Positions 35,360 through 44,128 of a stretch of 64,000 bases of DNA are shown here, one piece after another. Both the position numbers and the translations under genes were made by a program. The notes beneath the pieces were generated by a model that worked only from the letters and a program-made list of their open reading frames with translations, did no database searches and was not told where the DNA came from. Origin of the DNA: Propionicicella superfundia DSM 22317 (GTDB lineage Bacteria; Actinomycetota; Actinomycetes; Propionibacteriales; Propionibacteriaceae). Numbering within the stretch: the stretch's first letter is position 1; each line of letters starts with the position of its first letter. Location of the stretch: NCBI RefSeq assembly GCF_000423465.1, contig NZ_KE384021.1, positions 1 to 64,000 of the forward strand, given 5' to 3'.

Positions 35360-35389
35360 ACAAAAACCGGCACATGTGTCGGTTTTTGT
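35360..35389. promoter_or_regulatory. 30-bp palindromic operator for the divergent TetR gene
   Basis: ACAAAAACCG (35360-35369) and CGGTTTTTGT (35380-35389) flank the centre GCACATGTGT; only one base pair, 35370 with 35379, breaks the symmetry. It stands out as AT-rich in a GC-rich region and lies 51 bases before the MFS start, as expected for a TetR operator overlapping a promoter. Confidence 0.8.
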
Positions 35390-35403
35390 GTTAGCGTGAG
35401 CGC

Positions 35404-35419
35404 GCCGCTGTACAGCGGC
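35404..35419. promoter_or_regulatory. Second palindrome upstream of the MFS gene
   Basis: GCCGCTGTACAGCGGC is a perfect 16-bp palindrome, 14 bases after the first operator and 21 bases before the MFS start. It could be a second regulator site or a 5' UTR hairpin. Confidence 0.5.
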
Positions 35420-35440
35420 CAGACAAAGGAGTCCGCGCAC

Positions 35441-36724
35441 ATGACGACGACACCGGTGCACCCCGGTATCCCCTCAGCGGAAGCAGAGAGGGAGCCGAAG
35501 GGCTACATCCTCAAATACGGCCTCGCCTCGTACGGCCTGTTCCTGGCGATCCTCACGCCCGTGCTGGGCGGCCTGTCCATCAAGCTCCAGACCCTCAACA
35601 ACGGCGACCTGGAGGCCGCCGCGAGCCAGTTGGCCCTCGTCACCGGCATCGGAGCCCTCTTCGCGCTCGTGGCCCAGCCGCTGGTCGGGCGCCTGTCCGA
35701 CCGGACGACGGCCGCCATGGGGATGCGCAAGCCGTGGATCCTGGCCGGCGTGATCGGCTCGGCGGCGTGCCTGATCACGATCGGCTTCGCGACGAACCTC
35801 GCCACGATCCTCGTCGCGTGGTGCCTGGCCCAGGTCTTCTCCAACTTCGCCCAGGCGGCCGAGACGGCCACCATCCCCGATCAGGTCCCGGCGCAGCGCC
35901 GCGGCATCGTCTCGGGAATCGTCGGCGCCTGCACGCCGCTGGCGATCCTCACCGGCGCGGTCGGCCTCGCGGCCTTCGGCAGCGACGCACTGCGGTTCAC
36001 CGTGCCCGCGGTCATCGGGCTGGTCCTCGGACTGTGGTTCGCGCTGACGCTGCGCGACCGGGTGCTGCGCGAGAAGCCCGCCGAGCGCCTCAGCGTGAAG
36101 GAGTTCTTCACCTCCTTCGTCTTCAACCCCCGCGCGTTCCCCGACCTGGGCTGGGCGTGGCTGACCAAGTTCATGGTCATGTTCGGCTACGCGTCCATCG
36201 GCACGTATCTCACGCTCTTCCTGGGCGCGAAGTTCGGCATGTCCACCGCGGAGCAGGCGCAGTTCAACATGTTCGCCAACATCGCCATGGTGGCCGCCAT
36301 GAGCGCGATGTCCCTGATCGGGGGCAGGCTCTCCGACCGGGTCGGCAAACGCCGCGTGTTCGTGACCGTCGGCGCGATCATCGCCGGGATCGGCATCGCG
36401 GTGATGGCGATCTCGCCGTTCTTCGGCTCCGCGGGGCTCGGCGTCATCCTGTTCGCCGAGGTGGTGATCGGTGCCGGAGTCGGCCTGTTCCTGGCCGTCG
36501 ACATGGCGCTGTGCACCGAGGTCCTGCCCAACCCCGAGGACACCGCCAAGGATCTGGGCGTGCTGAACATCGCCAACGCCCTCCCGCAGTCGCTGGCCCC
36601 GATGCTCGCCGGCCCGATCATCGTCGCCGCAGGAGGCGCGGGCTACACCGTGTGGTTCGGGATCGGCGCGCTCGTCGCCGTCGCAGGCGGCATTCTGGTT
36701 TACCGCATCAAGGGAGTGAAGTGA
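35441..36724 (+). CDS. MFS sugar/glycoside transporter
   Basis: The ATG at 35441 follows AAAGGAG and gives 427 residues with about twelve TM segments. The MFS loop motif after TM2 is GRLSDRTTAAMGMRKPWI, repeated in the second half as GGRLSDRVGKRRVF. The pattern and the KPW residues resemble MFS members that import disaccharides or glycosides. The next gene, a GH3 glycosidase, starts one base after the stop, so the pair would take up and hydrolyse the same compound. Control is by the divergent TetR protein. Confidence 0.87.
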   Translation: MTTTPVHPGIPSAEAEREPKGYILKYGLASYGLFLAILTPVLGGLSIKLQTLNNGDLEAAASQLALVTGIGALFALVAQPLVGRLSDRTTAAMGMRKPWILAGVIGSAACLITIGFATNLATILVAWCLAQVFSNFAQAAETATIPDQVPAQRRGIVSGIVGACTPLAILTGAVGLAAFGSDALRFTVPAVIGLVLGLWFALTLRDRVLREKPAERLSVKEFFTSFVFNPRAFPDLGWAWLTKFMVMFGYASIGTYLTLFLGAKFGMSTAEQAQFNMFANIAMVAAMSAMSLIGGRLSDRVGKRRVFVTVGAIIAGIGIAVMAISPFFGSAGLGVILFAEVVIGAGVGLFLAVDMALCTEVLPNPEDTAKDLGVLNIANALPQSLAPMLAGPIIVAAGGAGYTVWFGIGALVAVAGGILVYRIKGVK

Positions 36725-36725
36725 C

Positions 36726-38492
36726 ATGACGAACACCATCGCCGCCGGCCTGCCCTACCAGGATCCGACGCTGCCCGTGGAGCAGCGTGTCGACGACCTG
36801 CTGAGCCGGCTCTCGCTGGAGGACAAGGCCGGCCTGATGTTCCAGACCATGACCGGATACGGCGACATCTCCCAGGGAGATCCGGTCTTCGGGCTGCCGT
36901 CCCTGACCTCGATGGTCACCAAGCGGCGGATGAACCACTTCAACGTGATCGGGTCCGCCTCCGCGCGGGAGATGGCGGTCTGGCACAACGCCGCCCAGGA
37001 ACTCGCCGCCGGCACCGGCTTCGGCATTCCCATCACCTTCTCCACCGACCCCCGCCACGGGTTCACCGACAATCCGGGTGCGGCGATGCTGGCCGGCCCG
37101 TTCTCGCAGTGGCCCGAGACGCTCGGCCTGGCCGCCCTTCGCGACGAGGCGCTCGTCCGGCGGTTCGCCGACATCGCGCGGCAGGAGTATCTCGCGGTCG
37201 GGATCCGGGTCGCCCTCCATCCGCAGATCGACGTGATGACGGAGCCACGCTGGGCCCGCTGCAGCGGCACCTTCGGGGAGGACGCCGAGCTGACCGGTCG
37301 CCTCGGGGCCGCCTATATCCGCGGCTTCCAGGGCGTGGCCCTCGGGACGGAGTCCGTGGCGGCCATGACCAAGCACTTCCCGGGCGGCGGACCGCAGAAG
37401 GACGGCGAGGATCCTCACTTCGACTACGGCAAGGACCAGGTCTACCCGGGCGACAACTTCGAGTACCACCTGCGGCCGTTCATCGCCGCGATCGAGGCGG
37501 GCAGCTCGCAGATGATGCCGTACTACGGCCGCCCGGTCGGCACGCCGTACGACGAGGTCGCCTTCGGCTTCAACAAGGGCGTCCTGACCGACCTGCTGCG
37601 CGACCGACTCGGTTTCACGGGCATCATCTGCACCGACTGGGGGCTTCTCACCGACGCGGTCATCCTGGGCCAGGAGATGCCCGCCCGTGCCTGGGGCGTC
37701 GAGCATCTCACTCGCGAGGAGCGGGTCGTGCTGGCGCTGGAGGCGGGCGTCGACCAGTTCGGCGGCGAACTGTGCCCCGAGGTGGTGGTCGCGGTCGTCC
37801 GCGACGGCAGGGTGTCCGAGGATCGTCTCGACGTGTCGGTCCGCAGGCTCCTGCGGGAGAAGTTCGTCCTCGGCCTGTTCGACGCCCGTCAGGTGGACGT
37901 CGCCGGTGCCGAGATCGTCGTGGGCAACGCGGAGTTCCGGGAGGCGGGCCTCGCGGCGCAGCGTGCCAGTGTCACGCTCCTCGCCAACGACTCCGACGGG
38001 CCGGCGCGCCTGCCGCTGGCCGCTGGGCTCGCCGTCTACTGCGAGGGGATCGATCCCGCCGCCGTCGCCGGGCACGCCCGCCCCGTCTCCGACCCGGCAC
38101 AGGCAGATGTCGCGATCATCCGGGTCAAGGCACCGTTCGAGCCTCGCAGCGAGGGCTTCGAGTCCTTCTTCCACGCCGGATCGCTGGAGTTCCCCGCCGA
38201 GCAGGTGGAGCATCTGCGAGAGGTCTGCGAGGCCGTGCCGACCGTCCTCGACGTCTACCTGGACCGCCCCGCGGTGCTCGGGCCGCTGCCCGAGTGGGCC
38301 GGTGCCCTGACCGTCACGCACGGCACGAGCGACGCGGCCCTGGTCGACGTCCTGTTCGGGGTCGCGAGGCCGGAGGGGCGGCTCCCGTTCGACCTGCCTC
38401 GCTCGATGGCGGCCGTGGTCGCCTCCCGGGAGGACGTGCCCTTCGACACGGCCGATCCCGTCTACCGCTTCGGTGACGGCCTGTCGTACTGA
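36726..38492 (+). CDS. Glycoside hydrolase family 3 protein (beta-glucosidase type)
   Basis: GH3 enzymes cleave terminal beta-linked sugars. The 588-residue protein has no signal peptide, so it acts on imported substrate. The N-terminal barrel shows the KHFPGGGPQKDGEDPH substrate loop and the nucleophile Asp304 in GIICTDWG. The second domain (from about 400) is short, and the C-terminus PLPFDL-like GRLPFDLPRSM and VYRFGDGLSY are typical. There is no fibronectin III domain. It is the second gene of the TetR-controlled operon. Beta-glucosidase is the common activity; beta-xylosidase is an alternative. Confidence 0.9.
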   Translation: MTNTIAAGLPYQDPTLPVEQRVDDLLSRLSLEDKAGLMFQTMTGYGDISQGDPVFGLPSLTSMVTKRRMNHFNVIGSASAREMAVWHNAAQELAAGTGFGIPITFSTDPRHGFTDNPGAAMLAGPFSQWPETLGLAALRDEALVRRFADIARQEYLAVGIRVALHPQIDVMTEPRWARCSGTFGEDAELTGRLGAAYIRGFQGVALGTESVAAMTKHFPGGGPQKDGEDPHFDYGKDQVYPGDNFEYHLRPFIAAIEAGSSQMMPYYGRPVGTPYDEVAFGFNKGVLTDLLRDRLGFTGIICTDWGLLTDAVILGQEMPARAWGVEHLTREERVVLALEAGVDQFGGELCPEVVVAVVRDGRVSEDRLDVSVRRLLREKFVLGLFDARQVDVAGAEIVVGNAEFREAGLAAQRASVTLLANDSDGPARLPLAAGLAVYCEGIDPAAVAGHARPVSDPAQADVAIIRVKAPFEPRSEGFESFFHAGSLEFPAEQVEHLREVCEAVPTVLDVYLDRPAVLGPLPEWAGALTVTHGTSDAALVDVLFGVARPEGRLPFDLPRSMAAVVASREDVPFDTADPVYRFGDGLSY

Positions 38493-38529
38493 CCCACGGG
38501 CCGGACCGGACTCGCCGGCAGCCAGGCCG

Positions 38530-38702
38530 ACTGCCAGGTTGTGCGGCATTCGGGTCCCGTAGGCGCGGTCTGTGAATGGTGACCGCCAGGTTGCGAGGCA
38601 TACGGCACCGGGCGCGTGGCCGATAACACGCACAACCTGGCGGTCACCCCGCGGCAGGCGGGGTGACCCGGCCGGTATGCCTCGCAACCTGGCGGCATCA
38701 CC
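38530..38702. repeat. Quartet of 25-bp repeats, second locus (family A)
   Basis: Copies are at 38530-38553 and 38579-38605 on the plus strand, and at 38627-38648 and 38672-38702 on the minus strand, the same plus-plus-minus-minus order as at 16366-16538. The best copy reads TGACCGCCAGGTTGCGAGG then CATACGG. The total span is about 173 bases at both loci. It sits between the convergent GH3 and TetR genes, so a termination or boundary role is possible. Confidence 0.8.
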
Positions 38703-38766
38703 GGAGGGTGACCGGGACCGGACGAGGTCGGCGCGTCGCCCCTCGGGCAGGGTCGGCCGGGCGGTC

Positions 38767-39333
38767 TCACACGGGAGGTCGGGCGACGAGCTGCCGGACG
38801 GCGTCGGTGACGATCTGCCGACGATCCTCGGGCGGGGCCAGCGTGCGCACGTCCTCGCCGTTCTGGGCCCACATGTTCGCGATGGTCAGGACGAGGGCGA
38901 GCAGGTGGGGCGCGGGCATTGCCGAGGAGACGACGCCGCGACTCTGGGCATCGGCGAGCGCGGCCACCTTGGACGCCATGGACGTGCCGGCCGATGTGCG
39001 GGTGGCGGTGTCTCCGCGCTCGAGTTCGTACCACCGCAGGAAGCGGGTCACCTCGGGATGCGCGACGCCGCTGTCGTAGAGTGCGCCCGCGTACGCCGGC
39101 AGGTCGTCGGGGTCGAACGGTGCGGCCGTCATGACGGCCTCCACCACCGCGTCGAAGACGGCATCGAACAACTCGGCCTTGCCGCCATGGAATGAGTAGA
39201 CCAGGCCGGGACTGATCCCGGCCCGGCGGGCGATCCGGTCCACCCTGGCCCCCGCGAGCCCGAACTCCGCGAACTCGGCGAGGGCGCCGTCCAGCAGGAG
39301 CCGGCGCTTGGCCTCCGGATCGCGGGTTCTCAT
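38767..39333 (-). CDS. TetR/AcrR-family regulator
   Basis: This 188-residue regulator starts with ATG at 39333. The HTH is LAEFAEFGLAGARVDRIARR then AGISPGLVYSFHGGK, a canonical TetR pattern. The ligand domain includes EVTRFLRWYELERG and a C-terminal helix bundle. It is divergent from an SDR gene, with two perfect 14-bp palindromes between them, so it probably represses both genes. TetR-SDR pairs commonly respond to small aldehydes, ketones or quinones. Confidence 0.9.
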   Translation of the reverse strand: MRTRDPEAKRRLLLDGALAEFAEFGLAGARVDRIARRAGISPGLVYSFHGGKAELFDAVFDAVVEAVMTAAPFDPDDLPAYAGALYDSGVAHPEVTRFLRWYELERGDTATRTSAGTSMASKVAALADAQSRGVVSSAMPAPHLLALVLTIANMWAQNGEDVRTLAPPEDRRQIVTDAVRQLVARPPV

Positions 39334-39348
39334 GTGCCGAATCTATGG

Positions 39349-39407
39349 AGTGAACGTTCACTTGACAACGTGCGGCCGGCGCAGCATCCTGGTAATGAAC
39401 GTTCATT
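39349..39407. promoter_or_regulatory. Two palindromic TetR operators
   Basis: AGTGAACGTTCACT (39349-39362) and AATGAACGTTCATT (39394-39407) are perfect 14-bp palindromes sharing the core TGAACGTTCA, 45 bases apart centre to centre. They lie between the divergent TetR and SDR genes, next to the TetR start, and are the expected binding sites of its dimer. Confidence 0.85.
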
Positions 39408-39524
39408 CAGTAATGCCGACGCCCTCTCCGCCCGGTGGCTCTGTGCCGAGGAAGGGCATCCGGTTGCCGCCGGAGGCCCACGGAGGCGCTCCGGCCCCAC
39501 TCCACGCGAAGGGAACGCACGCTC

Positions 39525-40223
39525 ATGACCAGCACCGTTTGGCTCATCACCGGCAGCTCGCGCGGGCTCGGCCGCAGGATCGTCGAGGCAGCGCTTCGGC
39601 ACGGCGATCGCGTCGTCGCCACGGCGCGCCGCCCCGAGACGCTCGACGATCTCACGACGATCCACCCCGACACGCTACGCACCATCGCGCACGACGTGAG
39701 GGATCGCGCCCAGGCGGACGCTGCCGTCGCGCTCGCGCTGTCGGCGTTCGGGCGCCTCGATGTCGTCGTCAACAACGCCGGGTACGCCAATGTGGAACCG
39801 ATCGAGACCGCCACGGAGGAGTCCTTCCGCGATCAGGTGGAGACCGTGTTCTTCGGCACCGTCCACACGACCCGGGCGGCACTCCCGGTCCTCCGCCGGC
39901 AGGGCTCGGGGCACATCGTCAACGTCAGTTCGGTCGGGGCACGCCTCGCGACCCCCGGCCTGGCCGCCTACCAGTCGGCGAAATGGGCCACGAGCGGCTT
40001 CACCGAAGTGCTCGCGTCCGAGGTCGGCCCGCCGGTCCGGCTCCTGCTCGGCAGCGACGCATACGCGTACGCGACGGCGCAGGCCAGGGCGCGGCTCGCA
40101 GCCGACGAGGCGCTCGTCGAGACCACCCGATCGACCGACCGCGACGACGCCACCGAGCAGGACCGCAATCCCCTCGGCCTGGTCCCGGACGACGCACGGG
40201 CACACGACGCACCGCGGCAATGA
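39525..40223 (+). CDS. Short-chain dehydrogenase with an internal deletion
   Basis: The ATG at 39525 gives 232 residues. The cofactor motif TGSSRGLG, the NNAG motif and the catalytic YQSAK with an upstream Ser are intact. After EVLASEVGP the chain jumps directly to PVRLLLGSDAYAYATAQARA, which in related SDRs of about 280 residues lies some 70-80 residues further on. The part between (PGGxxT loop and substrate-binding helices) is missing without a frameshift. The last 20 residues are unusual. The protein may be inactive. It is divergent from its TetR regulator. Confidence 0.8.
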   Translation: MTSTVWLITGSSRGLGRRIVEAALRHGDRVVATARRPETLDDLTTIHPDTLRTIAHDVRDRAQADAAVALALSAFGRLDVVVNNAGYANVEPIETATEESFRDQVETVFFGTVHTTRAALPVLRRQGSGHIVNVSSVGARLATPGLAAYQSAKWATSGFTEVLASEVGPPVRLLLGSDAYAYATAQARARLAADEALVETTRSTDRDDATEQDRNPLGLVPDDARAHDAPRQ

Positions 40224-40376
40224 GGCGGGAGGCGGGCTCCGCACAGGTCTTGGCCCGCGGGCCGCCTCCGCACAGCAGTCGGCGTCGTGACGATGAGGAC
40301 GCCTCGCGCCGGCCCGGCGAGGGGTCCGCAGCCGACGATCCGGAGGTATCACGATGTGGGACCTCAGCAGAATCAT

Positions 40377-40405
40377 TTGCCTTTCACCGAGTTCTCGGGG
40401 ATATT
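40377..40405 (+). promoter_or_regulatory. Sigma-70-like promoter of the leader peptide/symporter transcript
   Basis: TTGCCT (40377-40382) and GATATT (40400-40405) are separated by 17 bases, close to the consensus and unusual in this GC-rich background. It lies 54 bases before the leader peptide start. Confidence 0.6.
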
Positions 40406-40458
40406 TCTCGTGTCCGGCGTCTTCGCCGGCAGATCCCGCTGCGAACAGGAGTCATTCC

Positions 40459-40542
40459 GTGCCCACGCGTAGGTTGCTGACCACCCGCCCGGTGGCCGAC
40501 CTGTGCCGTGTGCGCAGCGTGGACATGCGCTGTTGTCGGTGA
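40459..40542 (+). CDS. Cysteine leader peptide
   Basis: A 27-residue frame starts with GTG at 40459, eight bases after AGGAG. It reads MPTRRLLTTRPVADLCRVRS and ends VDMRCCR directly before the stop. The form 'RRxxxDLCRVxS..CR' is that of actinobacterial Cys-leader peptides, on which ribosomes stall when Cys-tRNA is short and so change expression of downstream sulfur genes. It stands 89 bases before a DAACS symporter gene, which makes that symporter a probable cystine importer. The 28-codon frame is too short to be found by normal gene callers. Confidence 0.75.
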   Translation: MPTRRLLTTRPVADLCRVRSVDMRCCR

Positions 40543-40564
40543 CAGCCGCGTAGCCCCGTCCCCA

Positions 40565-40600
40565 CAGGGTCTTTCCCTGCCGAGCGCCGCCTCCGGCGCT
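40565..40600 (+). promoter_or_regulatory. Hairpins between leader peptide and symporter, possible attenuator
   Basis: CAGGG / CCCTG (40565-40569, 40575-40579) and AGCGCCG / CGGCGCT (40583-40589, 40594-40600) form two consecutive stem-loops just after the leader peptide stop and ahead of the symporter start at 40632. They could be the elements switched by ribosome stalling on the terminal Cys-Cys. Confidence 0.5.
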
Positions 40601-40631
40601 ACGGCACCCCCCGTACTCGAAAGGCACACCC

Positions 40632-42074
40632 ATGTCCGGTGCTGAAACCACCGCACGCGGGCGAAGGCCCCGCCTCCGGTTTCCCTCCTTCTCCGTGCAG
40701 ATCCTCGCCGCCCTCGTGCTGGGCGTGGCCCTCGGCTGGGCCGCCCTCGCGCTCGGCGAGACCCCGTCGGGCGAGCCGAACTGGCTCACCGCGACACTGT
40801 CCACCATCGGCACGAGCTTCGTCGCCCTGCTGAAGGCGATCGTCCCGCCGCTGATCTTCTTCGCCATCGTCGCCTCGATCGCCAACCTCCGCGGCGTGGC
40901 CAACGGCGCGCGCCTGGCCGGTCGCACCCTGCTGTGGTTCGCCATCACCGCCCTCATCGCGGTCACCATCGGCATCGCGCTCGGGCTGATCCTCCAGCCC
41001 GGTGCACAGGGCCACACCACCGTCGCCGAGTCGTCGGCGTCGGCACCCGGCCGCACCGGCACCTGGCTGGACTTCCTGAAGGGCCTCATCCCCGCCAACT
41101 TCCTCGGCCTCCAGGCGTCCAGCACGGCCACCGCCGGCGCCGACGGGGGCCTCGGGAACGTCACCACATCGCTGTCGTTCAACGCACTGCAGATCCTCGT
41201 CGTCGCCATCGTGGTCGGGATCGCCGCGATCAAGGCCGGGCCGAAGGCGGAGCCGTTCCTCGCGTTCTCCCAGTCGCTGCTGACCGTCCTGCAGAAGGTG
41301 CTGTGGTGGATCATCCGCCTCGCGCCGCTGGGCACCCTCGGCCTCATCGGCGCCGCGGTCGCCACCTACGGCTGGGCGAAGGTCGCGAGCCTCGGCTGGT
41401 TCACGGTCGCGATCTACGCCGGCCTGGCGATCGTGCTGTTCGTCGTGTACCCGGTCCTGCTGCGCGCACACGGGCTGTCCATCACACGCTTCTTCCGCGG
41501 CGCGTGGCCGGCCATCCAGCTCGCCTTCGTCTCCCGGTCGTCCCTCGGGACGCTGCCGGTCACCCAGCGCGTCACCGAGCGCAACCTGGGCGTCCCCTCG
41601 TCGTATGCGAGCTTCGCCGTGCCTCTCGGAGCGACGACGAAGATGGACGGCTGCGCCTCCATCTATCCGGCGATCTCGGCCATCTTCGTCGCGCAGTTCT
41701 TCGGGCTGGACCTGTCGGTGACCGACTACCTGCTGATCGTCTTCGTGTCCGTCGTCGGGTCCGCTGCCACCGCGGGACTCACGGGCGCCACCGTGATGCT
41801 CACCTTGACCCTGTCCACCCTGGGGCTGCCCCTGGAGGGAGTCGGCCTGCTGCTCGCCATCGACCCCATCCTCGACATGGGCCGCACCGCCGTGAACGTG
41901 GCCGGGCAGGCGCTCGTCCCGGTGATCGTGGCCGAACGCGAGGGCATCCTCGACCGCGCCCGCTACGACGCCGCCGACGCCGAGAACCTCTTCGCCGACG
42001 ACGATGCGACCGAGCCCGTCGCCGACGACCGGAACGAGCAGGATCCGCTCGTCTCGGCCGGATCGCGAAGCTGA
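40632..42074 (+). CDS. DAACS-family sodium/proton symporter, probably cystine importer
   Basis: This 480-residue membrane protein is of the dicarboxylate/amino acid:cation symporter fold (GltP/DctA/TcyP). It has eight TM segments and two hairpins. The first hairpin signature is FVSRSSLGTLPVT (SSSxGTLP), then ATTKMDGCASIYPA and the ion-binding DMGRTAVNVAG. The N-terminus has a 15-residue basic leader. TcyP cystine transporters have a similar length and MDG-type motif. The Cys-leader peptide upstream supports cystine as substrate; glutamate or dicarboxylate transport is the alternative. The gene ends before a strong hairpin. Confidence 0.85.
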   Translation: MSGAETTARGRRPRLRFPSFSVQILAALVLGVALGWAALALGETPSGEPNWLTATLSTIGTSFVALLKAIVPPLIFFAIVASIANLRGVANGARLAGRTLLWFAITALIAVTIGIALGLILQPGAQGHTTVAESSASAPGRTGTWLDFLKGLIPANFLGLQASSTATAGADGGLGNVTTSLSFNALQILVVAIVVGIAAIKAGPKAEPFLAFSQSLLTVLQKVLWWIIRLAPLGTLGLIGAAVATYGWAKVASLGWFTVAIYAGLAIVLFVVYPVLLRAHGLSITRFFRGAWPAIQLAFVSRSSLGTLPVTQRVTERNLGVPSSYASFAVPLGATTKMDGCASIYPAISAIFVAQFFGLDLSVTDYLLIVFVSVVGSAATAGLTGATVMLTLTLSTLGLPLEGVGLLLAIDPILDMGRTAVNVAGQALVPVIVAEREGILDRARYDAADAENLFADDDATEPVADDRNEQDPLVSAGSRS

Positions 42075-42131
42075 ATCCACCACCGACGTCACCGATCCGC
42101 TCTGCCACGGCAGAGTGAGGAACCCCTGAGG

Positions 42132-42165
42132 CCGGGGAGTCGCCGTTCGCGGCGGCTCCCCGGTT
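42132..42165. terminator. UUCG-capped terminator between convergent genes
   Basis: CCGGGGAGTCGCCG (42132-42145) pairs with CGGCGGCTCCCCGG (42150-42163), one T-G pair, around a TTCG tetraloop. It lies between the symporter and tadA stops and probably serves both. Confidence 0.75.
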
Positions 42166-42190
42166 CCGGTGTCCTCACACCGAGGGCGCG

Positions 42191-42652
42191 TCAGCGGTGG
42201 GTGGCGAAGAACGCGCGCAGCAACTCGCCGCACGCGTCGGCGGCGACGCCTCCGACCACGTCCACCCGGTGCGGCAGGCGCGGGTCGCGGACGACGTCCC
42301 ACAGTGACGAGACGGCGCCGGCCTTGGGGTCGTACGCGCCGAACACGAGTGTCGCGATGCGTGCCGCGACGAGCGCACCGGCGCACATCGTGCAGGGCTC
42401 CAGCGTCACCACGAGGGTGCAGCCCGTCAGCCGCCACACGCCGAGCGCATCCGCCGCACGCCGCAGCGCGAGCAGTTCCGCATGGGCCGTCGGATCGGCG
42501 GTGAGCTCACGCTCGTTGTGGCCCGTCGCGAGCGGCACGCCCGCGGCGTCCAGGACGACCGCCCCGACCGGGACGTCGCCGTGCGGCAGCGCGGCCCGCG
42601 CCTCGGTGAGCGCCAGTGACATCGCCTCGCGCCAGCGCGTTCCACCCGTCAT
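42191..42652 (-). CDS. tadA: tRNA-specific adenosine deaminase
   Basis: TadA converts adenine 34 to inosine in tRNA-Arg(ACG), the tRNA encoded at 25875 in this window. The 153-residue product from ATG at 42652 has the zinc and catalytic motif [11 protein letters not shown] and the second zinc pair in [11 protein letters not shown], plus GAYDPKAGA. The frame continues upstream through the next gene only as shadow. It is preceded by its usual actinobacterial partner gene. Confidence 0.96.
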   Translation of the reverse strand: MTGGTRWREAMSLALTEARAALPHGDVPVGAVVLDAAGVPLATGHNERELTADPTAHAELLALRRAADALGVWRLTGCTLVVTLEPCTMCAGALVAARIATLVFGAYDPKAGAVSSLWDVVRDPRLPHRVDVVGGVAADACGELLRAFFATHR

Positions 42653-42672
42653 TGCGGGACCGTCGCCGGTCG

Positions 42673-43305
42673 TCAGTTGAACTCCGCCTCGACCACCGTG
42701 CGGGCCAGGCTGCCGAGCCCGATCCGGTCGAGCGCCATGAGCGCCAACTCGTCGGTCGACTCGTCGATGTCGGTCGCGAGGGTCTGCAGATCGAGCTCGC
42801 TCAGACCCAGATCGGTCAGGATGTTGAGGTCGCCGACGGGCGACGGATCCTCGTCCTCCTCGTCCTCGTCGGGCAGGTCCACGCCCAGGAAGTCGCACAC
42901 GTCCCGCGCGATGGGCCAGTCGTTCGCGGCGTACACGTCGGACAGGAACGTCTGTACATGCTTCCCGCGTACGCGCACGAGCACGAAGAACTCCTCCTCG
43001 ATGGAGACGGCGCCGAGCGCACCCCCGTCCCCGGGGAGCCGGCGCAGGGCGTCGATCAACTCCTCCAGATCGTTGGCGGTCTCGAGCGCGAGAGTCTGCG
43101 CGGCGGGCTCGCCGTCCTCCCGGTACACCGCGATGGCGAAGTCGAGATCGTCCTCGGTCGCATCCTCCGGGTAGTCCTCGTCCTCGTCGTACTCCTGCGA
43201 ATCGTCGAAGTACTCGAGGTCGTCCTCGATGCCCGGCCGATCGTCGCCGTCGGCCAAGTCGGGCAGGTCTTCGTAATCGCTCACGGACTCCTCGTCGGCA
43301 GACAT
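42673..43305 (-). CDS. tRNA adenosine deaminase-associated protein
   Basis: This 210-residue acidic protein starts with ATG at 43305 and lies 20 bases before tadA, as in many actinobacteria. The first 55 residues are Asp/Glu-rich and disordered. Then come [31 protein letters not shown] and [19 protein letters not shown], which mark the family found next to tadA. The biochemical role is not known; the constant linkage suggests a link to tRNA modification or translation. The N-terminal acidic tail may vary in length between species. Confidence 0.88.
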   Translation of the reverse strand: MSADEESVSDYEDLPDLADGDDRPGIEDDLEYFDDSQEYDEDEDYPEDATEDDLDFAIAVYREDGEPAAQTLALETANDLEELIDALRRLPGDGGALGAVSIEEEFFVLVRVRGKHVQTFLSDVYAANDWPIARDVCDFLGVDLPDEDEEDEDPSPVGDLNILTDLGLSELDLQTLATDIDESTDELALMALDRIGLGSLARTVVEAEFN

Positions 43306-43449
43306 GCGTCCATCGTGTCAGATTCGCCGACGAGAAACACGCCTCCCGAAGGACTGCTCGGACGCACGTTCGTGCCACCACCACGGCGCGCGGCCGGAAT
43401 GTCGCCGGACGTCCACCGTGTGCGGCGACCATGTGGGACAGTGCTCGGT

Positions 43450-44091
43450 GTGGACGTCATCGCACTCGATCACCCGCTCGTGAGTCACAAGCTCACGGTC
43501 CTCCGCGACAAGAGGACCGACTCGCCGACCTTCCGCCGCCTCGTGGATCAACTGGTCACGCTGCTCGCGTACGAGGCGACCCGCAAGATTCGTGTGGAAC
43601 CCGTGGACATCGAGACCCCGGTCGGCCCGACGACCGGCGTCCGGCTGGCCGCCCCGAAGCCCCTCGTCGTCCCGATCCTGCGCGCCGGGCTCGGCATGCT
43701 CGACGGCATGACCCGGATCGTGCCGACCGCCGAGGTCGGCTTCGTGGGGATGGTGCGGGACGAGAAGACGCTGCAGCCGTTCACGTACGCCGAACGCCTG
43801 CCCCGGGACCTCTCGGGACGGCAGTGCTTCGTCCTCGATCCGATGCTCGCCACGGGCGGTTCCCTGGGCGGGACCGTCCAATTCCTCGTCGACCGCGGCG
43901 CCACCGACATCGTGTGCATCTGCCTGCTGGCCGCTCCCGAAGGGATCGAGCACATGCGGTCGCTCGTCGACCCGGTGGGCGTCCCGACGACGCTCGTCGT
44001 CGCGGCGATCGACGAGAAGCTCAACGACGTCGGGTACATCGTGCCCGGCCTCGGGGACGCCGGCGACCGGCTGTACGGCCTGGCCGAGTAG
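43450..44091 (+). CDS. upp: Uracil phosphoribosyltransferase
   Basis: Upp salvages uracil with PRPP to give UMP. The GTG at 43450 gives 213 residues, and the distance from start to the conserved [17 protein letters not shown] fits the family; GTG at 43441 is an alternative. The [16 protein letters not shown] region, [10 protein letters not shown], the PRPP loop [13 protein letters not shown] and the uracil-binding [12 protein letters not shown] are all intact. It is divergent from the tadA-associated gene. No uracil permease is nearby. Confidence 0.95.
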   Translation: MDVIALDHPLVSHKLTVLRDKRTDSPTFRRLVDQLVTLLAYEATRKIRVEPVDIETPVGPTTGVRLAAPKPLVVPILRAGLGMLDGMTRIVPTAEVGFVGMVRDEKTLQPFTYAERLPRDLSGRQCFVLDPMLATGGSLGGTVQFLVDRGATDIVCICLLAAPEGIEHMRSLVDPVGVPTTLVVAAIDEKLNDVGYIVPGLGDAGDRLYGLAE

Positions 44092-44128
44092 GGCTGTCCT
44101 CCGCCCCGCGCCGGTGAGCCGTCCCGGC

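Noticed and set aside
40459-40631. Metabolite riboswitch before the symporter
   Set aside because: No conserved riboswitch core was recognised; the Cys-ending reading frame with a ribosome-binding site explains the region more simply.
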